From a virus, in the IMG/VR virus record IMGVR_UViG_3300025087_000641, positions 41,405 to 105,404 of that record: a stretch of DNA of 64,000 nucleotides, one strand, 5' to 3'. The first letter of the stretch is position 1. Each line of letters starts with the position of its first letter. Of the stretch, positions 1 through 8,242 are shown piece after piece. The notes below the pieces were generated by a model. It worked only from the letters and a program-made list of their open reading frames with translations. It did not search any database and had not been told where the DNA came from. Made by a program: the position numbers and the translations under genes.

Positions 1-129
1 TTGGGAGCAATGCTCGGCACTATTCTAAAGATGCCCATTGAAATGCATGAGGCCATCAGATTCAAGAATTGCGGGTACGCCAATGTCAAGTTCATAAATG
101 GAAAGGCAAGGTTGATAACATTACAATGA
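1..129 (+). CDS. Histidine phosphatase-like protein, C-terminal part (5' end outside window)
   Basis: Only the last 42 codons are present, open from base 1 to TGA at 127-129. The sequence (GAMLGTILKMPIEM..., then NCGYANVKF...) resembles the C-terminal end of histidine phosphatase / phosphoglycerate mutase-fold enzymes, where a G-hydrophobic helix is followed by an NC(S/G) strand. The catalytic RHG and H residues would lie upstream of the window. Its stop overlaps the ATG of the next gene (ATGA), so it belongs to the sugar operon that follows and may act as a sugar-phosphate phosphatase. The family call rests on a short fragment. Confidence 0.45.
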   Translation: MGAMLGTILKMPIEMHEAIRFKNCGYANVKFINGKARLITLQ

Positions 130-248
130 AACGAATAAGAATGGTTTTTAGGGAACCATATGATATTGGCACAGTTCTAATAACTGCCACCTTCCTGATA
201 CTGCTAATTATTGCCGTGGTATTTAACAATTGTTGCTATATTCCATAA
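126..248 (+). CDS. Small single-helix membrane protein (40 aa)
   Basis: ATG at 126 overlaps the stop of the phosphatase-like gene (ATGA). The 40-residue product has a basic N-terminus (MKRIRMVFREP) followed by one hydrophobic stretch of about 20 residues (VLITATFLILLIIAVVF) and a short Cys-containing tail. It is one of several tiny membrane proteins placed between the sugar enzymes of this operon (also 4636, 5333 and 6264), all coupled by ATGA overlaps. Function unknown. The repeated context is the main reason to accept it as a gene. Confidence 0.6.
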   Translation: MKRIRMVFREPYDIGTVLITATFLILLIIAVVFNNCCYIP

Positions 249-256
249 TCTAAGAA

Positions 257-1003
257 ATGAAACTCCCAGACCTCTATCTCAATGTAGACACCGTTCACGG
301 TCTTGGTCACAAGATGCGAACATGGGCAATTGCCGAGGAGTATCTGAGACAAGGTGGTGCTGTTCATTGGCAATGGGATAAACTGCCAGATGAGATGAGT
401 GTAACCATCTTTGATGGATACAACTATACCAACCATGACAGAGAGCGGTGGATGTCTGCGGGACATTTAGTGGTGACGCTGGATGACTTTGCGAGGGCAG
501 ATTTTACAACTCACATTCTAATCAACTACAATTATGGTGCTGAGAAATTGCCGTGTTTCAAGATGTCAGGGATGAAGATTCCGGGCATATCAATTTTTCT
601 TCTCGGAACTAAATACTTCCCGCTGAGAGAGGATTATAAAAAACTCACAAGCGTTGATGGGGGACATTCATTTGATACAGACTCGGTTGGCAGGCAAATG
701 CCTCCAGCGCAATTCGCAAAGAATATGGCAGAGGCCTCATATGTGCTATCTTCGGCAGGGGGGACAGTTTATGAAATCATGTATCTGTGCAAACCAATGC
801 TTCTGCGGAAGGCGAACAGTACACAAGGGGTAACATACAACAATGTCATCCGTGATGGGTTGGCACTTCCAGATACACAAGAGAACAGAGAGATGATGAA
901 AAATCCATATCATCGGGATAGATATGTGTCCTATTTGCAAGGGCTAGTTGACGGGAATGGCGCAAGTCGGATTGTGGAGGAAATAAGCCATGTGGTCGGG
1001 TAA
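257..1003 (+). CDS. PseG/SpsG-like nucleotide-sugar hydrolase or glycosyltransferase-like protein
   Basis: 248 aa. The N-terminal GLGHKMRTWAIAEEY matches the GHVMRCLALA-type motif of PseG/SpsG proteins. The second half has SSAGGTVYEIMYLCKPMLL, matching the GGSTxWE..ALG.P signature of the GT-B-like C-domain. PseG removes UDP from UDP-2,4-diacetamido-trideoxy-altrose in pseudaminic acid synthesis, while SpsG is its spore-coat relative. Length is shorter than PseG (about 275-340 aa). The next gene overlaps by 14 nt. In this context, with an aminotransferase and a NeuB-like synthase downstream, a hydrolase acting on the NDP-sugar precursor is likely; the exact substrate is inferred. Confidence 0.65.
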   Translation: MKLPDLYLNVDTVHGLGHKMRTWAIAEEYLRQGGAVHWQWDKLPDEMSVTIFDGYNYTNHDRERWMSAGHLVVTLDDFARADFTTHILINYNYGAEKLPCFKMSGMKIPGISIFLLGTKYFPLREDYKKLTSVDGGHSFDTDSVGRQMPPAQFAKNMAEASYVLSSAGGTVYEIMYLCKPMLLRKANSTQGVTYNNVIRDGLALPDTQENREMMKNPYHRDRYVSYLQGLVDGNGASRIVEEISHVVG

Positions 1004-1889
1004 AAAGGTCTTGGTTACTGGTGGTGCTGGTGTAATTGGCAGAGTCCTTGTCCAGAAACTAGAGGAGCGTGGTGCTAAAGTTGTCTCTATTGACCGCGAG
1101 CCTGCTAAATTTGAGAAGGCTACCCATTATACAGATAATGTCTTGGGGCACATGCTCACATGCGAGGAACAGCAAATAGTATTCCATCTGGCGGCATCAT
1201 TCGGCAGGACTGAAATAGAGCCACAATTCTTCAATGAGAATTTCTACAACAATGCTGGATTGACGCATACGCTCCTGTCTTGCGAGCATCATTGGGAGAA
1301 GTTCATATTTGCGTCGTCGTATTTAGTCTATGACCCATTACTCTATCTTTGGGACGACACCCATTTCCTTAAAGAGTCTGATAGAATTGCACCACGAAAC
1401 ATGGTTGGCGCGGCGAAGTATTATACCGAGAACGAGTTAGACTTTGTATGTCAAGATGAGAAGATGTCTGGAGTCTCTGCGCGTATCTTCCGGGTATATG
1501 GCAGAGGGGCAAAAGATATTATCTCAAGAGTCGTTCAGAAAGCATTGAGGGGTGAGACAATTGAGGTGTATGGCGAGAATGCCAGATTTGACTACATCTT
1601 TGCTGACGACGTGGCAGAGGGATTGATAAAACTTGCAGAGGTTGATTTCCCAACAACCGCTGTAAATCTCGGAACTGGCAAGGGAAAGAGTCTGTCGGAA
1701 GTCATTGCAGTTATCCGAGAGCATATACCAAATATGAAAGTTGAACATGCCGAGAAATTTGGACACCCCATAGAGAACAGCAGGGCAGATGTATCTCTTC
1801 TGAGAGAGTTGACGGGATGGACTCCGCCAACGCCACTAGAGGTCGGGATACGAAAGGTAATAGAGTATGAAAGAGAGAAAAGCAGTTGA
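990..1889 (+). CDS. NAD-dependent epimerase/dehydratase (extended SDR) with altered catalytic Tyr
   Basis: 299 aa. The Rossmann motif VTGGAGVIG is at residues 9-17 and an acidic residue (SID, D35) after beta-2 suggests NAD(H). A Ser-rich SSYLVYD segment at about 109-115 fits the catalytic Ser/Thr position. Where extended SDRs carry YxxxK, this protein reads V139-G-A-A-K143: the Lys is kept but Tyr is replaced by Val. The C-terminal VYGENARFDYIFADDVAEG is typical of NDP-sugar epimerases/dehydratases. It may have a changed mechanism or be non-catalytic. Overlaps both neighbours, so it is part of the operon. Confidence 0.75.
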   Translation: MWSGKKVLVTGGAGVIGRVLVQKLEERGAKVVSIDREPAKFEKATHYTDNVLGHMLTCEEQQIVFHLAASFGRTEIEPQFFNENFYNNAGLTHTLLSCEHHWEKFIFASSYLVYDPLLYLWDDTHFLKESDRIAPRNMVGAAKYYTENELDFVCQDEKMSGVSARIFRVYGRGAKDIISRVVQKALRGETIEVYGENARFDYIFADDVAEGLIKLAEVDFPTTAVNLGTGKGKSLSEVIAVIREHIPNMKVEHAEKFGHPIENSRADVSLLRELTGWTPPTPLEVGIRKVIEYEREKSS

Positions 1890-2211
1890 CAAAGTTAATA
1901 TGGGATTTACTTCTAGACTGGCATGGGGATTATTTTCAAGAATAGAGAGTCCGGGATTTGGCGCATGTGAACGATGTGGAATGTCATGGGCTATAGTTAA
2001 TGGACACGCCACTTATGTAGCAGGTGGTTTTGGAATATTCCCGCTATGCTTGGAATGCAAATTGGAATTATCGCCAGAGGAGCGATTGCCATATTATCTT
2101 GCTCTCTATAAACGTTGGCCTACAATGCAATCACATTATTCCATTGATGAACTTACACAAGCGGTTTTGAATGAGGTTGTAGATGAGCGAGAATTGGAAA
2201 GTTGTTCTTGA
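1867..2211 (+). CDS. Hypothetical zinc-ribbon protein
   Basis: 114 aa. Two CxxC pairs (CERCGMSW and CLEC) separated by about 25 residues form a likely zinc ribbon. The rest is helical with a PEERLPYYLALYKRW segment. The start used overlaps the epimerase gene by 23 nt; a later ATG at 1900 would also keep both CxxC pairs. The C-terminus overlaps the next gene by 29 nt. I do not recognise a named family. Many other small zinc-ribbon proteins occur in this genome, which suggests that this gene shares its origin. Confidence 0.6.
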   Translation: MKERKAVDKVNMGFTSRLAWGLFSRIESPGFGACERCGMSWAIVNGHATYVAGGFGIFPLCLECKLELSPEERLPYYLALYKRWPTMQSHYSIDELTQAVLNEVVDERELESCS

Positions 2212-3106
2212 CCCACTCGGTTATTACCGACTCGACCCGATCCCGCAGGTAGCGGACTATTATCGAAAGGGATACCACGAGGCATCTGGCATGAATCGTG
2301 CGCCTGATATGCGCCGTGCCATTGACGGTGGTGCGGAATACGATAGAGAGAAGTTCTGGCTGTCCTCGACTCTGTGGAATGACATTTTAGAGATTGGGAT
2401 TCTATGCCTCCATCAATGGACAAAGGGGTATCACTTTCTGGATTACGGATGTGGAGTCGGTGATTTGTGCGTATACATGAGAGACTTCGGATGGGAAGTA
2501 GAGGGAGTGGAACCATCTGTGCTCGCATCAGGGATTGCCAAAAAGCACGGGGTGAATATTCACAAAGACCTGTCAACCGTCAAGGGATATGACATCATTT
2601 CTGCTATCAATGTCTTAGAGCATGTCCCCGATCCTCAAAAGACTATTTTAGAACTTAGGTCACATCTCACCGAAGGAGGTGTACTTGTTATTCAGACTCC
2701 GAATGACTTCTCGCCACTCCAGTCTGTTGTCAAAACAAAGGCAATGGGAAAGGATTATTGGGTTGCTTATCCAGACCATATCAACTACTTCAACTTCGAC
2801 TCTCTAACAAAGTTACTTGAGCATTGTGGTATGAGAGTCGTCTATCGGATGGCGACATTTCCTATGGAGTGGTTCGTACTCCTGGGTGACAATTACGTTC
2901 TCAATCGGGAGTTTGGCCCACGATGCCATAACAAGAGAATTGAGTTTGATTTATCCCTGCCAACTGAATACAGGCGCTCGCTCTATACTAAACTGGCAGA
3001 GATAGGATGGGGAAGGTCTTGCATATTGTTTGCAATAGACGCTAGTTACACAATGCCACAGATGAGACACGCTTTTGAGTGGATGAGAACAGAGGTCAAA
3101 GCGTGA
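2183..3106 (+). CDS. Class I SAM-dependent methyltransferase
   Basis: 307 aa. SAM motif I is visible as FLDYGCGVGDLCVYM near residue 85, followed by the acidic VEGVEPS strand, DIISAINVLEHVPDP (motif II type) and GGVLVIQTPNDFSPLQS. This is the Methyltransf_23-like arrangement common in polysaccharide and secondary-metabolite loci. N-terminal (about 80 aa) and C-terminal (about 100 aa) extensions probably bind the acceptor, likely a sugar intermediate. ATG lies inside the preceding gene, and its stop overlaps the GTG of the next (GTGA). Confidence 0.8.
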   Translation: MSENWKVVLDPLGYYRLDPIPQVADYYRKGYHEASGMNRAPDMRRAIDGGAEYDREKFWLSSTLWNDILEIGILCLHQWTKGYHFLDYGCGVGDLCVYMRDFGWEVEGVEPSVLASGIAKKHGVNIHKDLSTVKGYDIISAINVLEHVPDPQKTILELRSHLTEGGVLVIQTPNDFSPLQSVVKTKAMGKDYWVAYPDHINYFNFDSLTKLLEHCGMRVVYRMATFPMEWFVLLGDNYVLNREFGPRCHNKRIEFDLSLPTEYRRSLYTKLAEIGWGRSCILFAIDASYTMPQMRHAFEWMRTEVKA

Positions 3107-3672
3107 AGGTCTTGTTTTTGGGCAACCCCAACTCGCCACTTGTGGAGTATCTTATTGGGACTGGTGAGAAAGTCATAGTCACATGGGACAAGATTGACCC
3201 ACAGACCATTGAAACCTATAAGCCAGATTTTCTTGTGAGTTATGGGTATCGCCACATCCTCCGCGAAAATGTGTTGAATATGTTGCCCGACAGGGCAGTG
3301 AATCTACATATCGCATTCCTCCCCTGGAATCGGGGTGCAGACCCGAACTTTTGGAGTTTCGCGGAGCATACGCCAAAGGGTGTTACAATTCATTATCTTG
3401 ACAAGGGTGTTGATACTGGTGACATCATAGCGCAGAGATGTGTTATGCCATTCCCCCATGACACATTCAAGACGAGTTACTATAGACTCCAATATGAAAT
3501 ACAAAAGTTATTCAAAGAGAACTGGGCAGAAATCAGAATTGGGGCATGTAATAGGAGCAAGCAGGGCAGACTTTGCACATTCCACCATTCAAAGGACAAG
3601 AATAGATTGATGCATATGCTGACAGATGGATGGGATACTCCTATATCTGTGTTTGACGGGTATGAAGAATGA
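3103..3672 (+). CDS. Formyltransferase-family protein (sugar N-formyltransferase-like)
   Basis: 190 aa from GTG 3103, which overlaps the previous stop as GTGA; the start gives MKVLFLGN, typical for this family. It carries the formyltransferase core NLHIAFLPWNRGADPNFW with the N-x-H pair and the GVTIHYLDKGVDTGDII loop with the catalytic Asp, as in methionyl-tRNA formyltransferase, GART and sugar N-formyltransferases. No C-terminal tRNA-binding domain is present, which fits N-formylation of an amino sugar using formyl-tetrahydrofolate. Substrate is inferred from the neighbouring aminotransferase. Confidence 0.75.
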   Translation: MKVLFLGNPNSPLVEYLIGTGEKVIVTWDKIDPQTIETYKPDFLVSYGYRHILRENVLNMLPDRAVNLHIAFLPWNRGADPNFWSFAEHTPKGVTIHYLDKGVDTGDIIAQRCVMPFPHDTFKTSYYRLQYEIQKLFKENWAEIRIGACNRSKQGRLCTFHHSKDKNRLMHMLTDGWDTPISVFDGYEE

Positions 3673-4664
3673 ACGCGCTAAACATTCTTATAACCAGTGC
3701 CTCGCGCAAGGTGTCTCTTGTCAAGTCGTTTCAGCAGGCATTGAAGGAAGAGGGACTCGGCGGATTTGTTGTGGCGGCAGATTCCTCGCCAGACAGCGCC
3801 TCAATGCAGCTCGCGGATATGGGTGCAATTGTCCCGACACTTCCCAACAATGGAACAGATTACGAGTTCTTCAAAAGCATTGCTGAAATATGTATCCAGA
3901 TGGGGATAGGCCTCGTTGTTCCAACTAGGGATGGAGAATTGCCGTTCTTTTCTGAACACAAAGAATTCTTTGCCGAACAGGGTATATTTGTCGCCATACC
4001 AGACTCCGAGTGTGTAAGATTATGCCAAGATAAATTGGCATTCTGTGATTTCTGCGTTTCAAATAACTTCTCTGTGCCGCAGAAGATTGATGACGTAACG
4101 CGATTGCCAGTCTTTGTAAAAGCGCGAAATGGGCATGGTGGCAACTCTGCGGCGAGGGCTGATACACTGCCGGAATTATTTGCACTCAGGCGAAGATATG
4201 GGGAGTCCATAACCCAAGAGAATATCAATGCACCAGAGTACACTATTGATGTGTTCTCAGATTCTAACTCAAAGGTATTGAGTGTTGTGCCTCGCCAGCG
4301 CATCAAGATCATGGGTGGAGAGTCTTGGGTAGGCAGGACAGAGAAGAATGCCGACATCATGCGAGAGAGTCAAAGACTAGCAGAGGCATTGAAACTAAAG
4401 TATCACAGTGTTATCCAGTGCTTCTATGACAATGGGATTGTCAAATTCATTGAGGTCAATCCTCGCTTTGGAGGGGCAAGTAATTGCAGTTTTGTGGCGG
4501 GTGCTAATAGTCCTCGCTGGCTAGTTCAATTGGCAACTGGCAGAGATGTAACAGCGCCCCCAATTGGGGACTTTCTGGACAATTTGACGATGTTAAGGTA
4601 TAGTCAAGATACATTTGTTTATCCAGAGACGAACGATGAAACAAGACCCGAAAGGCCCGTTTGA
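3669..4664 (+). CDS. ATP-grasp enzyme (carbamoyl-phosphate synthase large-subunit-like)
   Basis: 331 aa. An N-terminal preATP-grasp Rossmann-like domain (NILITSASRKVSLVKSF, then VPTRDGELPFF) leads into the ATP-grasp fold with VFVKARNGHGGNSA as the Lys/glycine-rich loop and FIEVNPRFGGASNCS as the metal-binding E-x-N motif. Stand-alone proteins of this type join a carboxylate to an amine (or another nucleophile) with ATP. In glycan loci they are thought to amidate or decorate sugars. ATGA overlap with the formyltransferase gene. Acceptor not predictable from sequence. Confidence 0.75.
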   Translation: MNALNILITSASRKVSLVKSFQQALKEEGLGGFVVAADSSPDSASMQLADMGAIVPTLPNNGTDYEFFKSIAEICIQMGIGLVVPTRDGELPFFSEHKEFFAEQGIFVAIPDSECVRLCQDKLAFCDFCVSNNFSVPQKIDDVTRLPVFVKARNGHGGNSAARADTLPELFALRRRYGESITQENINAPEYTIDVFSDSNSKVLSVVPRQRIKIMGGESWVGRTEKNADIMRESQRLAEALKLKYHSVIQCFYDNGIVKFIEVNPRFGGASNCSFVAGANSPRWLVQLATGRDVTAPPIGDFLDNLTMLRYSQDTFVYPETNDETRPERPV

Positions 4665-4770
4665 TAAATTGGAAGACGACATCAGGCTATCAATCATTGC
4701 GTATATCGCCAGACTCATTCTGCTTCTTATAGGTTTTTCAATCTTTGTGAGGTTGTTCCCGCCAAAATGA
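4636..4770 (+). CDS. Small single-helix membrane protein (44 aa)
   Basis: ATG at 4636 lies inside the end of the ATP-grasp gene, and TGA 4768-4770 overlaps the next ATG (ATGA). The product has an acidic/basic N-terminal half (MKQDPKGPFDKLEDDIR) and one transmembrane stretch (SIIAYIARLILLLIGFSIFV) with a short basic tail. It is the second member of the interleaved tiny membrane proteins. Function unknown. Confidence 0.6.
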   Translation: MKQDPKGPFDKLEDDIRLSIIAYIARLILLLIGFSIFVRLFPPK

Positions 4771-5336
4771 AACGTCAAAATATAATAGAGTCGTCGCTAA
4801 AAGACTCTGCAACAGCGATGCTCTCTCTAATTCCCATAGTTCCATTTTTAGACAAATTTGCACAATCGGTTATAGAGACGTTTGACTCCGGAAACAAGAT
4901 TATCGTCATTGGCAATGGCGGGAGTGCGGCGGACGCGCAACATTTTGCAACAGAGATGGTGGTGAGATATAAAAAAACTGGAATTGCGCTTCCCGCGATT
5001 GCACTGACGACTGATACAAGCATTCTGACAGCGACAGGAAACGACATCAACTTTGACCAGATATTTGCGAGGCAAGTTGAGGCGCTTGGCAGACGAGGCG
5101 ATATGCTGTTAGCGATAAGCACAAGCGGAAACTCGCGTAACATTCTGAGGGCAGTTGAGGTTGCAAAGAATCTGAGTCTGTTCTGTGTGGCATTGACTGG
5201 CAAAACTGGGGGGCGGTTATCGCAACTCTGCCACATGGTAATCAAAGTACCGCAGAATGCCACAAGTCGTATTCAAGAGGCGCATATTGCCATCTTACAT
5301 GCGGTATGCGAGGTGGTAGAAAGCCAGAAAAGATGA
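4767..5336 (+). CDS. gmhA: Phosphoheptose isomerase-like SIS-domain protein
   Basis: 189 aa, full length for GmhA. The SIS motifs are clear: GNGGSAADAQHFATE near residue 48 and STSGNSRNILRA near 117, with TTDTSILTATGND between, and the C-terminal RIQEAHIAILHAVCE helix that supplies catalytic and zinc-site residues. GmhA converts sedoheptulose 7-phosphate to D-glycero-D-manno-heptose 7-phosphate. In a nonulosonic acid operon a related aldose-ketose isomerase role is equally possible. No heptose kinase or epimerase genes are visible nearby, so the heptose product is an inference from the family. Confidence 0.8.
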   Translation: MKRQNIIESSLKDSATAMLSLIPIVPFLDKFAQSVIETFDSGNKIIVIGNGGSAADAQHFATEMVVRYKKTGIALPAIALTTDTSILTATGNDINFDQIFARQVEALGRRGDMLLAISTSGNSRNILRAVEVAKNLSLFCVALTGKTGGRLSQLCHMVIKVPQNATSRIQEAHIAILHAVCEVVESQKR

Positions 5337-5449
5337 GACGGATGCTGATTGAACTCATCATTTGGTTGATATTGGCGATTATCATAATTGTTGGCATTGG
5401 ACTCTTTGGTTGGGACACATGCGGCGGTCTGGTTTGGTGGTGCATATGA
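5333..5449 (+). CDS. Small single-helix membrane protein (38 aa)
   Basis: ATGA overlaps at both ends (start 5333 in the gmhA-like stop, stop 5447-5449 in the next ATG) frame this 38-residue ORF. It starts MRRMLIELIIWLILAIIIIV, a long hydrophobic helix, and ends with a Trp/Cys-rich segment (FGWDTCGGLVWWCI). Third of the interleaved tiny membrane proteins. Function unknown; possibly a membrane tether or toxin-like peptide. Confidence 0.6.
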   Translation: MRRMLIELIIWLILAIIIIVGIGLFGWDTCGGLVWWCI

Positions 5450-6267
5450 GTCTCGGAATAATGCAGGGACGCCTTGTCCCACCAATAGATGGCAAACTAC
5501 AGGCATTCCCCACAAATGGGTGGAACAAAGAACTAGAGATATGTCGAGGATTGGACGTTGCATATATTGAGTGGATTTATGATGGCGAGGACTTATACTT
5601 TTTGCCAAATCCAATCTCAACATTTGAGGGTGCAAATGCGCTGAGTGGGATACAGTCTCCTCGTATCGCGTCTCTGTGTGCTGATTACTTTGTGAAAGCG
5701 CCACTGCTGAGAGTGCCAGGGAATATTCTAGAACAGAGAATAGCAAAACTCAGATGGCTGGTTTTTCAATGCAGTCTTGCAAATATTCCCACTCTTGTTC
5801 TCCCATTTGTGGACGATAACGCGATTCGCACACACGGCGAAATTGATGATGTCATTTGTATTCTCTATGAACTTTCTGGATTAATTGACGCCTGTAATGT
5901 CAGGATTGCGCTAGAAACAAATCTTGACGAATGTGATATGCAGACTCTTTCGCGTGAATTGGTAGATGTGTTTGTTGGAATAAATTACGACTCTGGAAAT
6001 AGTGCATCGCTTGGTTATGATGTTGAAAAAGAATGGAATATGTATGGACATCGCATTGTCAATGTCCACATCAAAGATAGAGTCCTAAAGGGTAGCAGTG
6101 TGCCACTTGGCGAGGGCAGTACCAATTTTGATACACTGGCAAAGATGCTGTCTAAATTCAATTATCGCGGCAATGTAGTCTTACAGGTGGCGCGGGGAGA
6201 GTCGGGCAAAGAAGTTGAGTGGTATCACAAGAACAGGAACTTCCTGCTTGACAAGGGCATCGGATGA
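5446..6267 (+). CDS. Sugar phosphate isomerase/epimerase, xylose-isomerase-like TIM barrel
   Basis: 273 aa from ATG 5446, chosen because it overlaps the preceding stop (ATGA) and gives MSLGIMQGRLVPPIDGKLQ, the usual start of this TIM-barrel subfamily. Metal-binding residues fitting the AP-endonuclease-2/xylose isomerase fold are visible in IEWIYDGED, RIALETNLDE, NYDSGNS and VNVHIKDR. Such proteins isomerise or epimerise sugar phosphates. They are common in operons for modified nonulosonic acids. A longer upstream reading frame (from 5362) exists but has no support. Confidence 0.75.
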   Translation: MSLGIMQGRLVPPIDGKLQAFPTNGWNKELEICRGLDVAYIEWIYDGEDLYFLPNPISTFEGANALSGIQSPRIASLCADYFVKAPLLRVPGNILEQRIAKLRWLVFQCSLANIPTLVLPFVDDNAIRTHGEIDDVICILYELSGLIDACNVRIALETNLDECDMQTLSRELVDVFVGINYDSGNSASLGYDVEKEWNMYGHRIVNVHIKDRVLKGSSVPLGEGSTNFDTLAKMLSKFNYRGNVVLQVARGESGKEVEWYHKNRNFLLDKGIG

Positions 6268-6392
6268 ATACATTTGGGGCAGACTTCATCATCGTCTTTG
6301 TAGCATTAGTGCTGGCATGTTCAATCGGCGCATTTGTGAAACTTGTCCATGATGTTGTAAAAGGCAATAATGATTCCGCAAAGTCGTCATAG
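6264..6392 (+). CDS. Small single-helix membrane protein (42 aa)
   Basis: ATG 6264 overlaps the TIM-barrel stop (ATGA); the 3' end overlaps the aminotransferase gene by 23 nt. The protein begins MNTFGADFIIVFVALVLACS, a single membrane helix with Cys, and ends with a polar tail. Fourth interleaved tiny membrane protein. Function unknown. Confidence 0.55.
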   Translation: MNTFGADFIIVFVALVLACSIGAFVKLVHDVVKGNNDSAKSS

Positions 6393-7452
6393 CATCACCC
6401 GCGAGGACATCAAATTTGTTGGCAAGGCTCTTGCTGGCGACTTTCTGACTCGCGGGCCATTGACACTTGAGTTTGAGGCAAAGATAGCCGAATTGTGTGG
6501 CAAGAAGTATTGTGTCACAATGGCAAATGGGACAGTCGCCCTCCATGCCGCGCTATTGGCCTGCAATGCGAAGCATGTAGTCTCTCCAACTCTGACATTC
6601 TCTGCTATCGCCAACGCTACACACTTCGCTGGTGCTAAACTCTATCTCACAGATGTAGACTCATATAAACTCCATGCCACAACGTACAGCCAACCCCTTC
6701 CCGCGAAAGGGCTTGTTTTCGTTCCGATGGACTACGCTGGTCTGCCTTATAATCTGGACTCTTCTGGATTGGGGGCTGGCTATACTACTGTCATCCGTGA
6801 TGCGTGCCACTCATTTGGGGCAACGATTAATGGAGAGTCGCATGTCAAGCGCGATGATATGGCCGTCTTTAGTTTTCATGCTATAAAGACAATATCATCT
6901 GGAGAGGGGGGATGTGTCGTAACCGATGGCGAAGAATACGCCACAGAACTTCGGAGAATACGGAACAACGGACTAGAGAATCATCAACAGCATCGGTTTG
7001 GATTGAACTACCACATGAGCGAAATTGAGGTAGCACTTGGATTATCGCAGTTGAAACGACTTGACAAGATATTGGAGAGACGAAGAGAACTGGCAAGTAA
7101 GTATATTGAGCATTGGGCAGGACAATACGACAGAATTACTTTGCCCGCCGACGATAATGGTCATGCCTATCATCTATTCGTTATCCGCCTTGCCGACTCT
7201 GTAAAAATAAAACGAGACACATTCCGAAGAGAACTTGCCGATATGGGCATTGGAACACAAGTCAACTATCGCCCCCTCCACAGACAACCCATTGTGGCGT
7301 CAGTAATTGACTCTGCGCTCACTGAGTTTCCGAACGCTGATTGGGCATGGGAACGAATGCTGAGTATCCCACTATACTATGGATTGACAGACAATGAACA
7401 GAAGGTGGTCATGAAAGCCATAGATAGACTGTTGGATAAACATGCCAAATAA
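6370..7452 (+). CDS. DegT/DnrJ/EryC1/StrS-family PLP aminotransferase (PseC/LegC type)
   Basis: 360 aa, standard length. It transfers an amino group to a keto-sugar nucleotide using PLP. Key signatures: N-terminal RGPLTLEFEAKIAELCG, TMANGTVALHAAL (phosphate pocket), RDACHSFGA (Asp binding the pyridine nitrogen), SFHAIKTISSGEGG with the Schiff-base Lys at about K173, and NYHMSEIEVALGLSQL. This is the profile of PseC and related enzymes making 4-amino sugars. Start 6370 is inside the small membrane ORF and its stop overlaps the SDR gene by 11 nt. Confidence 0.85.
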   Translation: MIPQSRHSITREDIKFVGKALAGDFLTRGPLTLEFEAKIAELCGKKYCVTMANGTVALHAALLACNAKHVVSPTLTFSAIANATHFAGAKLYLTDVDSYKLHATTYSQPLPAKGLVFVPMDYAGLPYNLDSSGLGAGYTTVIRDACHSFGATINGESHVKRDDMAVFSFHAIKTISSGEGGCVVTDGEEYATELRRIRNNGLENHQQHRFGLNYHMSEIEVALGLSQLKRLDKILERRRELASKYIEHWAGQYDRITLPADDNGHAYHLFVIRLADSVKIKRDTFRRELADMGIGTQVNYRPLHRQPIVASVIDSALTEFPNADWAWERMLSIPLYYGLTDNEQKVVMKAIDRLLDKHAK

Positions 7453-8242
7453 TCTATTTGACCTCACTGGCAAGGTGGCGATCATAACTGGCGGGGCAGG
7501 ATTGCTTGGGCAACAGCACGCCGAGGCAATTGCGGCATTCGGCGGATGTCCGGTGATTCTGGACATTGATTATGATGCGGCCAGAAACATTATCAAGGAA
7601 ATCGGCGTGGGGTTTGCGTTTGAATGTAATGTGACGCGCCCCCAAGATATTTATGATACGTTGAATGAAACACTTACGCTACGCGGGCATGTGGATATTC
7701 TCATCAACAATCTCTCTTGTAATGCCAATGTTGAATCTTTGGGACAATATTCACGCCTTGAATTCTATCCATATTCACAATGGGCAAAGGACTTGGAACT
7801 CGGATTGGGAAGTGCATTCCTATGTAGTAAAATAATTGGCAGTCACATGGCAGACAAAGGCAAGGGGGTGATTGTCAACATCGCCTCAGACCTCTCCGTG
7901 ATAGCGCCAGATCAGAGGCTCTATCACAAAGAAGGACTTGCTGATGAGGAGCAGCCCAAAAAACCAATTTCTTATTCTGCAATAAAGCATGGTATTATTG
8001 GGTTAACTCGCTACCTTGCGACATATTGGGCGGGTAGAGTTAGGGTAAATGCCATAAGTCCTGGTGGAATATTTAATAATCAGCCAGATGATTTTGTGCG
8101 ACATATTAGCGACAGAATCCCAATGGGGCGCATGGCACGGGCAAATGAAATACAGGGAACATTGGTCTTTCTATGTTCTGATGCGTCATCATATATGACT
8201 GGGCAAAATATTATTGTGGATGGCGGAAGGAGTATTTGGTAA
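7442..8242 (+). CDS. Short-chain dehydrogenase/reductase (PtmA-like)
   Basis: 266 aa. TGGAGLLG cofactor loop at residues 16-23, NN at 89-90, and catalytic Y178-S-A-I-K182 are present, followed by RVNAISPGGIF. The TGGAGLLG...DILINN..C arrangement is like PtmA oxidoreductases from flagellin glycosylation loci (legionaminic acid side). It probably oxidises or reduces a sugar precursor. The stop codon overlaps the start of an inserted HNH endonuclease gene (TAATG). Confidence 0.8.
   Translation: MPNNLFDLTGKVAIITGGAGLLGQQHAEAIAAFGGCPVILDIDYDAARNIIKEIGVGFAFECNVTRPQDIYDTLNETLTLRGHVDILINNLSCNANVESLGQYSRLEFYPYSQWAKDLELGLGSAFLCSKIIGSHMADKGKGVIVNIASDLSVIAPDQRLYHKEGLADEEQPKKPISYSAIKHGIIGLTRYLATYWAGRVRVNAISPGGIFNNQPDDFVRHISDRIPMGRMARANEIQGTLVFLCSDASSYMTGQNIIVDGGRSIW

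Noticed and set aside
3626-3886. 86-aa plus ORF overlapping the ATP-grasp gene
   Set aside because: Shadow frame: Cys/Arg-rich translation inside a gene with clear ATP-grasp motifs.
5362-5446. Upstream extension of the TIM-barrel gene
   Set aside because: It overlaps a well coupled small membrane ORF, and the family normally begins at MSLGIMQGRL (5446).
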